From: an uncultured Paracoccaceae bacterium
GTDB taxonomy: Bacteria > Pseudomonadota > Alphaproteobacteria > Rhodobacterales > Rhodobacteraceae
Length of the DNA: 64,000 nt
NCBI GenBank assembly: GCA_947493745.1
Contig: CANLSM010000008.1
Coordinates: 1 to 64,000 of the forward strand
Direction: 5' to 3'
Numbering within the stretch: position 1 is the first letter of the stretch; each line of letters begins with the position of its first letter. The position numbers and the translations under genes are program-made. Below the pieces are notes generated by a model, which searched no databases, was not told the origin of the DNA, and saw nothing but the letters and a program-made list of their open reading frames with translations. Positions 46,871 through 55,406 of the stretch are shown in pieces.

Positions 46871-48133
46871 TCAAAGCCTGCGCACCCGCGGCGCCTGCCA
46901 ACCGGCACTGGGATCGATCATCAGATCAGTGAGCGCCCAGACCAGCGCGTCCACCCGGTCGGGCGAGCCCGCTCCCAGATAGCCCTGCGCCGACATCTCG
47001 CACATCTGGTCCTCCAGCGCCCGCACCCCGCGGTAGCTCACCATCGGGTCGACCTGGCGGACGATGCTCTCGACCAGATCTCCACCCTGATTGACTTCGG
47101 CCACCAGCCGGTCCGCCCCGTGGGCATGCACCATGCGCACGGCCCTCTCGGCCCATTCCGCAGGCGTGGCACCGGCCATGGAGGCATCCGCCAGAACGTA
47201 GGCCTTCCAGTCCTTGGGCGGCCCCTCGGCCACGACACCGGCCACAATGATCCCGCATTCATCCGACAGCTTGTTCGATGTCACCGGCGGGTCCACCGCC
47301 ACCACGACCCGTGTCAACTCAGGCACCACGTCAATGCGCACCGCATCGAGCATCGCCAATTTCCAGAGCGCACCCTCATGATCGCTCAGAAGCTCGCCCT
47401 CGATCTCCTGCCGCCCGATCCGTGTGCCACCGAACCGCGTCGTGATCTTCTCCAGAAAACTCTCCGCCAGAAAGCTCCGGTTGACGCTTGTGGGCGCCGA
47501 TGTCTGCACCGTACCCTCGGCTGCCAGCAGGTCGCGCAACACCGCCACGGTGCGCGGCGTTGTTGTCACCACCTGCTGCGGGTGATCCCCCAGCCGCAGC
47601 GCGAACTGCAGCATGTCCCACGCCTCCTGGCCCTTCTTCCACTTCGCCAGTTCGTCAACCCAGGCGCAGTCGAACTGCGGGCCCCTCAGCGCTTCGGGGT
47701 CCGAGGCCGAGAAGCATTGCGCCTCCGCTCCGTTGGGCCAGACCAGACGCCGCCGCGTCGCCTGCCATTCGGGCCGCCGGTCCGGCGGCGAGGACCGCAG
47801 AATGCCGCTCTCGCCGAACACCATCACGTCGCGGGTCTGGTCATAGGTCTCGCCGACCAGCGCCACCTTGCGGCAGCGCCCCTTGTCATATGGCCCGTCC
47901 CCTTCAACCTGAGCACGCACCCACTCTGATCCGGCACGCGTCTTGCCCGCGCCGCGTCCGCCAAGGATCACCCAGGTGTTCCAGTCGCCCTCGGGCGGCA
48001 GTTGATGTTCCGCATGTGCCCAATGCTCGAAAAGGTAGGGCAGAGACAGAAGTGCATTGTCGCTCAGACCATCCAGAAACGCCTCGACCTCAGCTTCGCT
48101 CGCGCAGCCGAGCAAGCCGCGTACGGATTTCAT
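46871..48133 (-). CDS. GTA large terminase gp2 (TerL)
   Basis: A 420-residue packaging motor with an ATPase and a nuclease domain. Walker A is GGRGAGKT (residues 58-65), Walker B lies in FDCAWVDELAKW, coupling motif in VVTTTPRT and the nuclease Asp in VVVAVDPPVTS. The start MKSVRGLLG was chosen for GGAG about nine bases upstream; an ATG 12 codons earlier lacks one. The start lies inside gp1. This is the headful-type terminase that packages random host DNA in GTAs. Confidence 0.95.
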   Translation of the reverse strand: MKSVRGLLGCASEAEVEAFLDGLSDNALLSLPYLFEHWAHAEHQLPPEGDWNTWVILGGRGAGKTRAGSEWVRAQVEGDGPYDKGRCRKVALVGETYDQTRDVMVFGESGILRSSPPDRRPEWQATRRRLVWPNGAEAQCFSASDPEALRGPQFDCAWVDELAKWKKGQEAWDMLQFALRLGDHPQQVVTTTPRTVAVLRDLLAAEGTVQTSAPTSVNRSFLAESFLEKITTRFGGTRIGRQEIEGELLSDHEGALWKLAMLDAVRIDVVPELTRVVVAVDPPVTSNKLSDECGIIVAGVVAEGPPKDWKAYVLADASMAGATPAEWAERAVRMVHAHGADRLVAEVNQGGDLVESIVRQVDPMVSYRGVRALEDQMCEMSAQGYLGAGSPDRVDALVWALTDLMIDPSAGWQAPRVRRL

Positions 48134-48470
48134 CTCTGGCTGCTCCGAGATCGAGTGCGGTGCTGCCATCCTTGCCAAGTTTTCCAAGAGAACCCTCCAG
48201 GTCGTGTATCTGCTGCAGTTGTTTGAAGAAAACGCCGAGCGCCTGCGCTCTCGCAGTGTCTTCCTTGGGATCATTGCTGCCCGCTCGCAGGCGCCCGGCG
48301 GCTTCACGAAGAGCGACCGCCATCTCGGCATAAACCCATTTGGCAGCCGTCAGCCGCTCCTGCGGCGACATGCCGGCAGTTTGAATTGCATCATCGGTCA
48401 AAAGGATCAGCCCCGCTGCACCCTGCTCCGGTGCGCTTGAAGGTCCAGAAACGACAAACGGCGGCTTCAA
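48090..48470 (-). CDS. GTA gp1, small terminase (TerS)
   Basis: The DNA-recognition partner of TerL. The C-terminal 90 residues (MSPQERLTAAKWVYAEMAVA... to LARLRERS) are clearly coding and helical, with a coiled-coil part (ALGVFFKQLQQIHDLEGSLG). The start is uncertain. A TTG at 48470 gives 126 residues (LKPPFVVSGPSSAPEQGAAG...), while the first ATG at 48371 gives 93. Neither has a good Shine-Dalgarno, and the TTG lies in a stable hairpin. The frame is open further upstream, but that part overlaps the promoter. It overlaps TerL by 44 bases. Confidence 0.8.
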   Translation of the reverse strand: MKPPFVVSGPSSAPEQGAAGLILLTDDAIQTAGMSPQERLTAAKWVYAEMAVALREAAGRLRAGSNDPKEDTARAQALGVFFKQLQQIHDLEGSLGKLGKDGSTALDLGAARDEIRTRLARLRERS

Positions 48471-48482
48471 AAGAAACCGCCG
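48459..48482 (-). promoter_or_regulatory. Hairpin in the GTA operon leader
   Basis: On the minus strand CGGCGGTTTC-TTTT-GAAGCCGCCG forms a ten-base-pair stem (one G-T) with a TTTT loop. It lies about 20-45 bases after the predicted transcription start and encloses the candidate TTG start of gp1. It could occlude translation or act as an attenuator. Confidence 0.6.
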
Positions 48483-48498
48483 CTTGCCTAACTGTCCT

Positions 48499-48563
48499 AG
48501 TATGCCCAAAGGTATACTCTGGGGCGTTCGCCTTGTCAACAACTATCGCATAGGTTGTGCGAT
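48499..48563 (-). promoter_or_regulatory. GTA operon promoter with two inverted repeats
   Basis: On the minus strand a perfect -35 TTGACA (48534-48539) and a -10 TATACC (48511-48516) are separated by exactly 17 bases. An inverted repeat AGTATACC-n4-GGCATACT (48499-48518, seven of eight pairs) overlaps the -10 box and the start site. A second, ATCGCA-n7-TGCGAT (48545-48563), lies just upstream of the -35 box and starts next to the mltG stop. Either may be an activator or repressor site. In Rhodobacter capsulatus, GafA directly activates the GTA promoter; whether it binds here is not known. Confidence 0.65.
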
Positions 48564-49709
48564 CTAATTCGAGGAACTCCCCTCGGATGCAGCGCGTTCT
48601 GCTTCGATCTGACGCCAGACGCGAACATTTTCCTCATGTTCTGCAAGGGTTTGCGCGAAAGCATGGCCGCCCGTCCCGTCCGCGACGAAAAACAGGAAGT
48701 CCGTGGTCTCCGGTGTGACGGTCGCCTCGATCGCGGCCCGCCCGGGATTGGCAATCGGCGTCGGCGGCAGCCCATCGACCCTGTAGGTGTTGTAAGGCGT
48801 CACCCGATCCAGCTCGCTGCGGCGCAACCCGCGCCCGAGCTTTTCGCGGCCCAGCGTGATGCCATAGCGCACCGTCGCATCCGCCTCCAGCCGCATGCCT
48901 CGGTTGAGCCGGTTGACGAAGACAGATGCCACGCGCCGCCATTCCTCCGCACCTCCGGCTTCGCGTTCGATGACCGAGGCCAGAATCAGCATCTCCTCCG
49001 GCGAGTTGATCGGCAGATCAGGCGCACGATTGGCCCAGGCATTCTCGATGATGGCGTCCTGCGCGGATGTCATCTGATCCAGAATGGATTGACGCGTCGA
49101 CCCTGCCCGGAACGCATATGTGTTGGGCGCGAGGGACCCTTCGGGCGGCACCTCGGCAATCTCCCCCTGCAACGTCTCGATCCGCTCCAGCGCCTGGGTG
49201 ATTTCCCAGGATGTGGAGCCTTCGGCAAAGGTCACACGATACGCAACGCCCGTGGTCTCGTCGAGGATCCGGGCAATCTCGTCCGTATCCGTTATCGTCC
49301 CGCCTTCGCCCAGAAGATCACGCAGCCGCGCCTCGACCCCGTCACCGCGCGGCACATAGGTCAACTGATATCGTGATGCGGCCCCTGCGTTCGATGTGAT
49401 CTGCTTGGCGACATCCAGCATCGTCGCCCCGGCGGGAATGCTGAAGACACCCGCCTTCAGATCGGAGCCGTTGATCCCCGAATAGCGCGAGCCGGTCCGG
49501 AAGATAAACGCACTCGAAATGATACCAGCCTCTTTCAGGTTCTCGGACGCACCGGTGAAGGTCTCGCCTGACTTGACCTCGAAAATGGCGGCTTCGGTCA
49601 GTGGGCCCGGCTCCTGAAACCGCGAGATCCCCAGATTGACCAGTCCGTAGATCACAACCAGACCGACAATGAGAAATGTGATCCCATTTGCTGCAAAGTG
49701 ACGGCCCAT
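48564..49709 (-). CDS. mltG: Endolytic murein transglycosylase MltG
   Basis: Cleaves nascent glycan strands and terminates peptidoglycan chain elongation. The 381-residue inner-membrane protein has one N-terminal span (about residues 11-29), a LysM-like part (IFEVKSGETF) and the catalytic YceG domain with the essential Glu in ASVIEREAGG. The conserved end YNTYRVDGLPPTPIANPG is present. It is nine bases from the preceding fabF on the same strand, a linkage common in alphaproteobacteria. Confidence 0.95.
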   Translation of the reverse strand: MGRHFAANGITFLIVGLVVIYGLVNLGISRFQEPGPLTEAAIFEVKSGETFTGASENLKEAGIISSAFIFRTGSRYSGINGSDLKAGVFSIPAGATMLDVAKQITSNAGAASRYQLTYVPRGDGVEARLRDLLGEGGTITDTDEIARILDETTGVAYRVTFAEGSTSWEITQALERIETLQGEIAEVPPEGSLAPNTYAFRAGSTRQSILDQMTSAQDAIIENAWANRAPDLPINSPEEMLILASVIEREAGGAEEWRRVASVFVNRLNRGMRLEADATVRYGITLGREKLGRGLRRSELDRVTPYNTYRVDGLPPTPIANPGRAAIEATVTPETTDFLFFVADGTGGHAFAQTLAEHEENVRVWRQIEAERAASEGSSSN

Positions 49710-49718
49710 GATCTCTCC

Positions 49719-50975
49719 TCAGACGCGTTTGAGTATCAGTGTCGCATTGGTGCCACCGAATCCGAAGGAATTCGACAGTGCAACATTGATCTCGCGTTTG
49801 CGCGCGACATTCGGCGCAAGGTCGATGCGGGTTTCCGCGTCGATGGTCTCAAGATTGATGGTCGGTGGGGCCACCTGATCGCGCAGGGCCAGGATGCAGA
49901 ACATCGCCTCCATAGACCCTGCCGCACCCAGAAGATGCCCGATGGACGACTTGGTCGAACTCATCGTCACACCATCCGCCGCATCACCCAGAAGCCGCCC
50001 GACCGCGCCCAACTCGATTGTATCGGCCATGGTCGAGGTGCCGTGCGCGTTCACATAGTCGATATCGGACGCCTTTAGACCGGCGCGTTTCATCGCGGCT
50101 TCCATCGCCCTGTAGCCGCCATCACCGTCCGAGGATGGTGCCGTGATGTGGTAGGCGTCGCCAGAGAGGCCATACCCCACGATCTCGGCATAGATATTGG
50201 CACCGCGTGCTTTCGCATGCTCGTATTCCTCAAGCACGACAATTGCGGCCCCCTCTCCCATCACGAACCCGTCCCGGTCCGCATCATAGGGACGCGACGC
50301 TCTTGCCGGGTCGTCCCGGCGCTTGGTGGACAGCGCCTTGCAGGCATTGAAACCGGCAATCCCCAGCTCGCAGATTGGCGATTCAGCGCCACCTGCGATC
50401 ATCACATCCGCATCGTCGAGCATGATCAGCCGCGCCGCATCGCCGATGGCATGGGCCCCGGTCGAGCAGGCGGTCACGACCGCATGATTTGGACCCTTGA
50501 AGCCATACCGGATGGAGACCTGGCCCGAGGCCAGATTGACAAGCGCTGCGGGGATGAAGAACGGCGACACCCTGCGGGGCCCGCGCTCTTTCAGCGTGAT
50601 CGCTGTCTCCGCAATCGTGTTCAGCCCGCCGATGCCCGAGCCGATCATCACGCCGGTGCGCAGACGGTCGGCCTCGTCCTCTGGTGTCCATTTGGCATCC
50701 GTGACGGCCTGGTCGGAGGCTGCCATCGCATAGAGGATAAACTCGTCGACCTTCCGGCTTTCCTTCGGCTCCATCCAGTCATCGGGGTTGAATGTACCGT
50801 CCGAGCCGTCTCCGCGCGGAATTTCACACGCATAGTTCGTGGCCAGATGATCCGCGTCAAACCGGGTGATTGTTCCTGCCGCGGACTGTCCGGCCAACAG
50901 CCGGGACCAGGTTTGCTCGACTCCGCAGGCAAGCGGCGACACGGCCCCAAGCCCTGTTACAACAACTCGGCGCAT
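49719..50975 (-). CDS. fabF: 3-oxoacyl-ACP synthase II
   Basis: Elongates acyl-ACP with malonyl-ACP in type II fatty acid synthesis. The 418-residue protein has the catalytic Cys170 in VVTACSTGAHAIG and the two His residues in NAHGTST and SSIGHLLGAAG. It has an AGGGGA RBS and follows acpP after a terminator, so it may have its own promoter. Confidence 0.97.
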   Translation of the reverse strand: MRRVVVTGLGAVSPLACGVEQTWSRLLAGQSAAGTITRFDADHLATNYACEIPRGDGSDGTFNPDDWMEPKESRKVDEFILYAMAASDQAVTDAKWTPEDEADRLRTGVMIGSGIGGLNTIAETAITLKERGPRRVSPFFIPAALVNLASGQVSIRYGFKGPNHAVVTACSTGAHAIGDAARLIMLDDADVMIAGGAESPICELGIAGFNACKALSTKRRDDPARASRPYDADRDGFVMGEGAAIVVLEEYEHAKARGANIYAEIVGYGLSGDAYHITAPSSDGDGGYRAMEAAMKRAGLKASDIDYVNAHGTSTMADTIELGAVGRLLGDAADGVTMSSTKSSIGHLLGAAGSMEAMFCILALRDQVAPPTINLETIDAETRIDLAPNVARKREINVALSNSFGFGGTNATLILKRV

Positions 50976-51043
50976 CCCATTCCCCTCATGCCCGTATGTT
51001 TTGAAAATTCATACCGATTGTACCCGACACGGGCAAGCGCACA

Positions 51044-51072
51044 CAAAAAAACGGCGTCAAAACTGACGCCGT
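51044..51072 (-). terminator. Rho-independent terminator after acpP
   Basis: On the minus strand a perfect ACGGCGTCA/TGACGCCGT nine-base-pair stem with a four-base loop is followed by TTTTTTT. It lies 23 bases after the acpP stop and just before fabF. Confidence 0.92.
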
Positions 51073-51094
51073 CCTCGCACCTTCAAGAGTGAAC

Positions 51095-51328
51095 TCAGGA
51101 AGCTTCTGTGATGAATTTGACCGCGTCGCCGAAAGTCTGGATGGTTTCAGCCGCATCATCGGGGATCTCGATACCGAATTCTTCTTCGAAAGCCATGACC
51201 AGCTCGACCGTGTCGAGGCTGTCGGCGCCAAGATCATCAATGAACGATGCCGATTCAGTGACCTTAGCTTCGTCAACGCTCAGGTGCTCGACAACAATTT
51301 TTTTGACGCGATCAGCGATGTCGCTCAT
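51095..51328 (-). CDS. acpP: Acyl carrier protein
   Basis: A 77-residue acidic carrier of fatty acyl chains. The 4'-phosphopantetheine is attached at Ser37 in [18 protein letters not shown]. The start has AGGA seven bases upstream. It is monocistronic: a promoter-like sequence lies about 150 bases upstream and a strong terminator follows. Confidence 0.98.
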   Translation of the reverse strand: MSDIADRVKKIVVEHLSVDEAKVTESASFIDDLGADSLDTVELVMAFEEEFGIEIPDDAAETIQTFGDAVKFITEAS

Positions 51329-51660
51329 GTTTCCGTCCTCACAGTTTCAATTTGGCCAGGCTGGCCTTTGGTTATGTCGTGTCCTTGTCGCCCGGCGAGG
51401 CAATAACGCAGACCGCTTATTCAGCCCTAAGGCCACAGGACCACCGAGAGGAACCCGGTGGAAAACTCAGGCGCGCTATAGCACACTTGACTGCGATGGC
51501 AAATGATTAGCGCATGGTTTCCCGTCAAGGGGCGGACGGCGCGTCCTCCCCCTCGGACACCGGTCAACACTTTGAGAAAATGGAGGAAAAAAGATTTCTT
51601 TTTCCATCCCCCACACAGCCCGTTGCCAGACGCGCGATTTTTCTCATGCGCCCGCAATCG
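51329..51660. promoter_or_regulatory. acpP upstream region with promoter candidate
   Basis: No gene is supported here. On the minus strand TTGCCA (51497-51502) and TATAGC (51475-51480), 16 bases apart, form a plausible acpP promoter. An inverted repeat CCACCG-n9-CGGTGG lies at about 51441-51461, between this promoter and acpP. Close to the fabG stop an AT-rich hairpin (GGAAAAAG/CTTTTTTCC) may be a weak terminator. Confidence 0.4.
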
Positions 51661-52398
51661 TCAGATCATCGCCATCCCGCCATTCACATGCACTGTCTGT
51701 CCGGTGACATAGGCCGCCTCCGCCGAGGCGAGATAGACAACCGCTGCTGCGATCTCGTCGGCCTCGCCCATGCGCCCGGCCGGGATCGAGCCCATGATCC
51801 GCGCCTTCTGATCCTCGTTCAGCTTGTCTGTCATCGCGGTGGTGATGAAGCCGGGTGCGACGCAGTTGACTGTCACCCCGCGTGAGGCCACCTCGGCTGC
51901 CAGCGACTTGGACATGCCGACCATGCCCGCCTTGGAGGCCGCATAATTGCCCTGCCCGGGATTGCCGGTGGTGCCGACAATCGAGCTGATGTTGACGATC
52001 CGCCCGTGCCGCGCCTTCATCATGCCGCGCAGCACGCCCCTGCAGAGCCGCATGGTGGATGTCAGGTTGATATCGAGCACGGAGGCCCATTCCTCGTCTG
52101 ACATCCGCATGAAAAGGTTATCGCGTGTTACGCCGGCATTGTTCACCAGAATATCGACCGAGCCCATCGCTTCGGCTGCCTGCTTGGGCAGGGCCTCGAC
52201 CGCCTCCGCGTCGCCGAGATTGCAGGTCAGCACATGCGCGCGCTCGCCAAGCGTGGCCTTCAGCGCCTCCAGCGGCTCCAGTCTTGTACCCGACAAGGTG
52301 ACGGTCGCACCCTGCGCATGCAGCGCGGTTGCAATCGCACCGCCGATGCCCCCCGAAGCCCCGGTGACCAGAGCGTTCTTCCCTGTCAGATCAAACAT
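51661..52398 (-). CDS. fabG: 3-oxoacyl-ACP reductase
   Basis: Reduces 3-oxoacyl-ACP with NADPH. The 245-residue SDR has TGASGGIG (residues 12-19), NNAGVTRDNLFMRM, Ser in NISSIVG and YAASK. The start MFDLTGK has GGAGAGG upstream and overlaps the fabD stop by eight bases, so fabD-fabG is a coupled pair. Confidence 0.97.
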   Translation of the reverse strand: MFDLTGKNALVTGASGGIGGAIATALHAQGATVTLSGTRLEPLEALKATLGERAHVLTCNLGDAEAVEALPKQAAEAMGSVDILVNNAGVTRDNLFMRMSDEEWASVLDINLTSTMRLCRGVLRGMMKARHGRIVNISSIVGTTGNPGQGNYAASKAGMVGMSKSLAAEVASRGVTVNCVAPGFITTAMTDKLNEDQKARIMGSIPAGRMGEADEIAAAVVYLASAEAAYVTGQTVHVNGGMAMI

Positions 52399-53332
52399 GC
52401 GCCTCTCCTGCGAAATCCTTGACATCCTGCGATGTGTTGATGGTCTTTGTCGCCAGTTCCTTGTCGATGCGCCGGACCATGCCGGTCAGTGCCTTGCCCG
52501 CGCCGACCTCAACGGTCTCGGTGACGCCATTGGCGGACATCCAGAGTACGCTCTCGCGCCAGCGCACCGAACCTGTGACCTGCTTCAGGAGCAGATCGCG
52601 CAACTGGTCGGGCGCGCTCACTGCCTCGGCGCTGACATTGGTGACAACCGGGACGTTCGGGGCCTTGATGTCCACCTCAGCCAACGCGCCCGCCATCACC
52701 TCCGCGGCGGGGGCCATCAGGGCGCAATGGAACGGCGCGCTCACCGGCAGGATCAGGGCGCGCTTTGCGCCACGCTCCTTGGCGAGATCCGCGGCACGGG
52801 CCACGGCCGCTGCTGTGCCGGAGATCACCACTTGTGCGGGGTCATTGTCGTTGGCGGCCTGAAGGCACTCGCCCTGCGCTGCCGCCTCAGCCAGACCAGT
52901 CACCGCATCGAAATCAAGACCAAGGATCGCGGCCATCGCGCCTTCACCAACCGGCACCGCCTCCTGCATGGCCTTGCCGCGAATACGCAAAAGGCGCGCG
53001 GCGTCGGCCACGCTCAGCGCACCGGCGGCGCAAAGCGCGGAATATTCGCCCAGCGAATGCCCGGCCACAAAAGCCGCACTCGTCACACCGACCCCTTCAG
53101 CCTCCAGCGCACGCATCGCCGCCAGCGAGGTCGCCATCAGCGCTGGCTGTGCATTGGCAGTCAGGGTCAGGGTTTCGATATCGCCCTCCCAGATCAACGC
53201 CGAGAGCGGCTCGCCAAGCGCTTCGTCCACCTCGTCAAAGACCGCCCTGGCCTGCGGGTAAGCTTCGGCCAGATCGCGTCCCATCCCGATGGACTGCGCG
53301 CCCTGACCTGGAAATATGAATGCCCGTGTCAC
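52391..53332 (-). CDS. fabD: Malonyl CoA-ACP transacylase
   Basis: Loads malonyl groups onto ACP. The 313-residue protein starts at GTG (VTRAFIFPGQGAQ), preceded by a strong GGGGAGG; upstream extensions have no RBS. Catalytic Ser93 is in AGHSLGEYSAL and the His in PVSAPFHCALM. It is upstream of fabG and overlaps it. Confidence 0.97.
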   Translation of the reverse strand: MTRAFIFPGQGAQSIGMGRDLAEAYPQARAVFDEVDEALGEPLSALIWEGDIETLTLTANAQPALMATSLAAMRALEAEGVGVTSAAFVAGHSLGEYSALCAAGALSVADAARLLRIRGKAMQEAVPVGEGAMAAILGLDFDAVTGLAEAAAQGECLQAANDNDPAQVVISGTAAAVARAADLAKERGAKRALILPVSAPFHCALMAPAAEVMAGALAEVDIKAPNVPVVTNVSAEAVSAPDQLRDLLLKQVTGSVRWRESVLWMSANGVTETVEVGAGKALTGMVRRIDKELATKTINTSQDVKDFAGEAHV

Positions 53333-53633
53333 CTGCGACACCTCCCCTGTTATTGTTGTCTGGATGTATCTTCGCGGCACAAAATGCACAAGGCGGGAGG
53401 CGCGAAATCCGGCCCTGCCGAACCGCCTCAAAATCCGGTTTCGGGGGAATATCACCCAGATCGCATCAAATCTGACGCAAAACATGCCATTTTTGCCCAT
53501 TTCGAGGGCATCTGGCCAATAGCTTTGAAAAATCGAAAGACTCTCGGTATCTAATCAAGCTAGATGGAGAATAGGCTGATGTCGGGACAACCCTAGGGTG
53601 GTCACGGCAGGTAAAAAATGAGGGGGTCGGCTT
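53333..53633. other. Divergent promoter region, no gene
   Basis: Lies between fabD (leftward) and the Hint-domain gene (rightward). I see no coding signal. AT-rich parts near 53540-53570 are likely to hold the promoter of the Hint gene, but no box pair is good enough to call. No terminator or repeat stands out. Confidence 0.5.
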
Positions 53634-54638
53634 TTGCCAACGATTATCGGATACGCTCCGGGAAGCATTACATTCGTAAACAATCCGGGTCCGGACGAAA
53701 GCGTCACGCTGGACAGCGGCTTCGTACCCGGCGACCGGCTGACCTTCGATATCACGGATGATGACGGCAATCTCGACGGGGACAGCAGCAACAACGAGGT
53801 CGGCAATGACCCGACCCAGACAGCGGTCGTAACCGACGAGGATGGCAACACCGTCGCATCGGGCACGATTTATGCCGAGATCGCCTACATTCTTGAAAAC
53901 CCCAGCGGTGGTTCGATAACAGTCTATGCGCTTGAGATCGGCGGCGTGCCGGTGGGCTTTATCACCTCGGAACCGCTTGAGCCCGGCGTCACCTATGTCG
54001 CCAATGATGTGAACGTCAACAACGGCAACGCCCAGCCCTATACCGACTTTGTGGACGTGCCCTGCTTCACGCCGGGGACGATGATCAAGACGCCCAGGGG
54101 CGAGATCGCGGTTGAGAAACTGAAAGTCGGCGATGTTGTCCTGACACTCGACAATGGCCCGCAGACCATCCGCTGGATCGGCGAGCGGCAATTGTCCATC
54201 GCGGACCTGACCTGCAACCGTCATTTCCAGCCGGTTGTCATCACGAAAGACGCGCTTGGAGAAAACGTGCCGGACCGCGACCTGACGGTCTCGCCCGAGC
54301 ATCGCATGCTGATCAGTTCCCCCAGGCTGCAGATCCTCTTTGACAAGGCCGCCGCCCTCATCCCCGCCCGCGGGCTGCGAAACGGCACTACGATCCGATC
54401 GGTGACGGTCTCCGAACAGGTCAGCTATTTTCACATCCTGTTCGACCAGCACGAGATCATCTTTGCCAATGGCGCACCGGCCGAAAGCCTGCATGTGGAT
54501 GATCGCGCGCTGTCCCTCTCGCAAGAGGCCGCCCGCGATGAGATCCTGGCGCTTTTTCCCGAACTGAAGGGGCGTGCGACGCCCTTCCGGCCACTGGCCT
54601 ATCCGCAGCTTAAATCGCTTGAGGCAAATCTGCTTTAG
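53634..54638 (+). CDS. Hint (Hedgehog/intein) domain protein
   Basis: A 334-residue protein that begins at TTG with a GAGGGGG RBS; the nearest ATG is out of frame. Residues 1-140 are an acidic beta-rich N-terminal domain with Asp/Asn-rich turns (TFDITDDDGNLDGDSSNNEV). A Hint domain begins at about residue 144 with the nucleophile Cys in DVPCFTPGTMIKTPRG, followed by VEKLKVGDVVLTLDNG and LTVSPEHRMLIS. Such proteins are common in Rhodobacteraceae and often secreted by type I systems. No signal peptide is present. Self-cleavage is possible but unproven. Confidence 0.88.
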   Translation: MPTIIGYAPGSITFVNNPGPDESVTLDSGFVPGDRLTFDITDDDGNLDGDSSNNEVGNDPTQTAVVTDEDGNTVASGTIYAEIAYILENPSGGSITVYALEIGGVPVGFITSEPLEPGVTYVANDVNVNNGNAQPYTDFVDVPCFTPGTMIKTPRGEIAVEKLKVGDVVLTLDNGPQTIRWIGERQLSIADLTCNRHFQPVVITKDALGENVPDRDLTVSPEHRMLISSPRLQILFDKAAALIPARGLRNGTTIRSVTVSEQVSYFHILFDQHEIIFANGAPAESLHVDDRALSLSQEAARDEILALFPELKGRATPFRPLAYPQLKSLEANLL

Positions 54639-54711
54639 GCCTTGCACCACTGGTCAATCCGGCTATAACGCAGCGTCTCTTCGTAATTTACGTGATCGCG
54701 ACGCCTCTCGT

Positions 54712-54745
54712 ATGCGGACCCGAAGAGATCATGGTCCGCATTTTG
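54712..54745 (+). promoter_or_regulatory. Hairpin in the rpsF leader
   Basis: A perfect nine-base-pair stem (ATGCGGACC / GGTCCGCAT) with a 12-base loop beginning CGAAGAGATC is followed by TTTTGAAG, about 30 bases before the rpsF start. It may be the site where S6:S18 binds its own mRNA; weak T-run makes termination less likely. Confidence 0.5.
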
Positions 54746-54773
54746 AAGCCCGCTTGAAAAACAAGGAATGCCC

Positions 54774-55151
54774 ATGTCTCTCTACGAGCATGTCTTCATT
54801 GCGCGACAGGATCTGTCGAACACGCAAGCTGAAGGTCTCATCGAACATTTTGGCCAGGTTCTCGCCGACAATGGCGGCAAGGTTGTCGACACCGAATACT
54901 GGGGTCTGAAAACCATGGCCTACAAGATCAACAAGAACCGTAAGGGCCATTACGCCTTCGTGAAATCCGACAGCCCGTCGCCTGCGGTGCAGGAAATGGA
55001 GCGTCTGATGCGCCTTCATGACGACGTGATGCGCGTCATGACGATCAAGGTCGAGGAGCACGAGGAAGGGCCCTCTGCTGTCGTTCAGGCGAAAGCCGCC
55101 AAGGAAGAGCGCGGCCAGCGCAACGCGCGTCCACCGCGTCGTGAAGATTAA
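54774..55151 (+). CDS. rpsF: 30S ribosomal protein S6
   Basis: A 125-residue S6 (MSLYEHVFIARQDLSNTQAE). The second of two close ATG codons is chosen because AAGGA lies six bases before it. The C-terminal tail (AVVQAKAAKEERGQRNARPP) is longer and more basic than in E. coli. It forms a complex with S18, encoded directly downstream. Confidence 0.97.
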   Translation: MSLYEHVFIARQDLSNTQAEGLIEHFGQVLADNGGKVVDTEYWGLKTMAYKINKNRKGHYAFVKSDSPSPAVQEMERLMRLHDDVMRVMTIKVEEHEEGPSAVVQAKAAKEERGQRNARPPRRED

Positions 55152-55167
55152 GGAAGGGACATAAACA

Positions 55168-55395
55168 ATGGCAAACAAACCATTTTTCCGCCGTCGCAAG
55201 TCCTGCCCGTTCTCCGGCGACAATGCGCCCAAGATCGACTACAAGGACGTGAAACTGCTGCAGCGCTACATCTCGGAGCGCGGCAAGATCGTGCCCTCCC
55301 GGATCACGGCAGTATCCTCGAAGAAGCAGCGTGAACTGGCCCGCGCCATCAAGCGCGCCCGCTTCCTCGCCCTTCTGCCCTACGCAGTGAAGTAA
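55168..55395 (+). CDS. rpsR: 30S ribosomal protein S18
   Basis: A 75-residue S18 with the typical [20 protein letters not shown] start and [11 protein letters not shown] end. It has an AAGGAAGGG RBS and is the second gene of the rpsF-rpsR-rplI operon. Confidence 0.98.
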   Translation: MANKPFFRRRKSCPFSGDNAPKIDYKDVKLLQRYISERGKIVPSRITAVSSKKQRELARAIKRARFLALLPYAVK

Positions 55396-55406
55396 GGAGA
55401 GACCCA

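Noticed and set aside
33353-48563. An intact prophage
   Set aside because: There is no integrase, repressor, replication, attachment-site or separate lysis module. Gene order and the very short tape measure fit a gene transfer agent, not a phage.
51427-51657. A 76-residue minus-strand ORF between fabG and acpP
   Set aside because: It spans the likely acpP promoter and an AT-rich hairpin, has no RBS and no recognisable motif.
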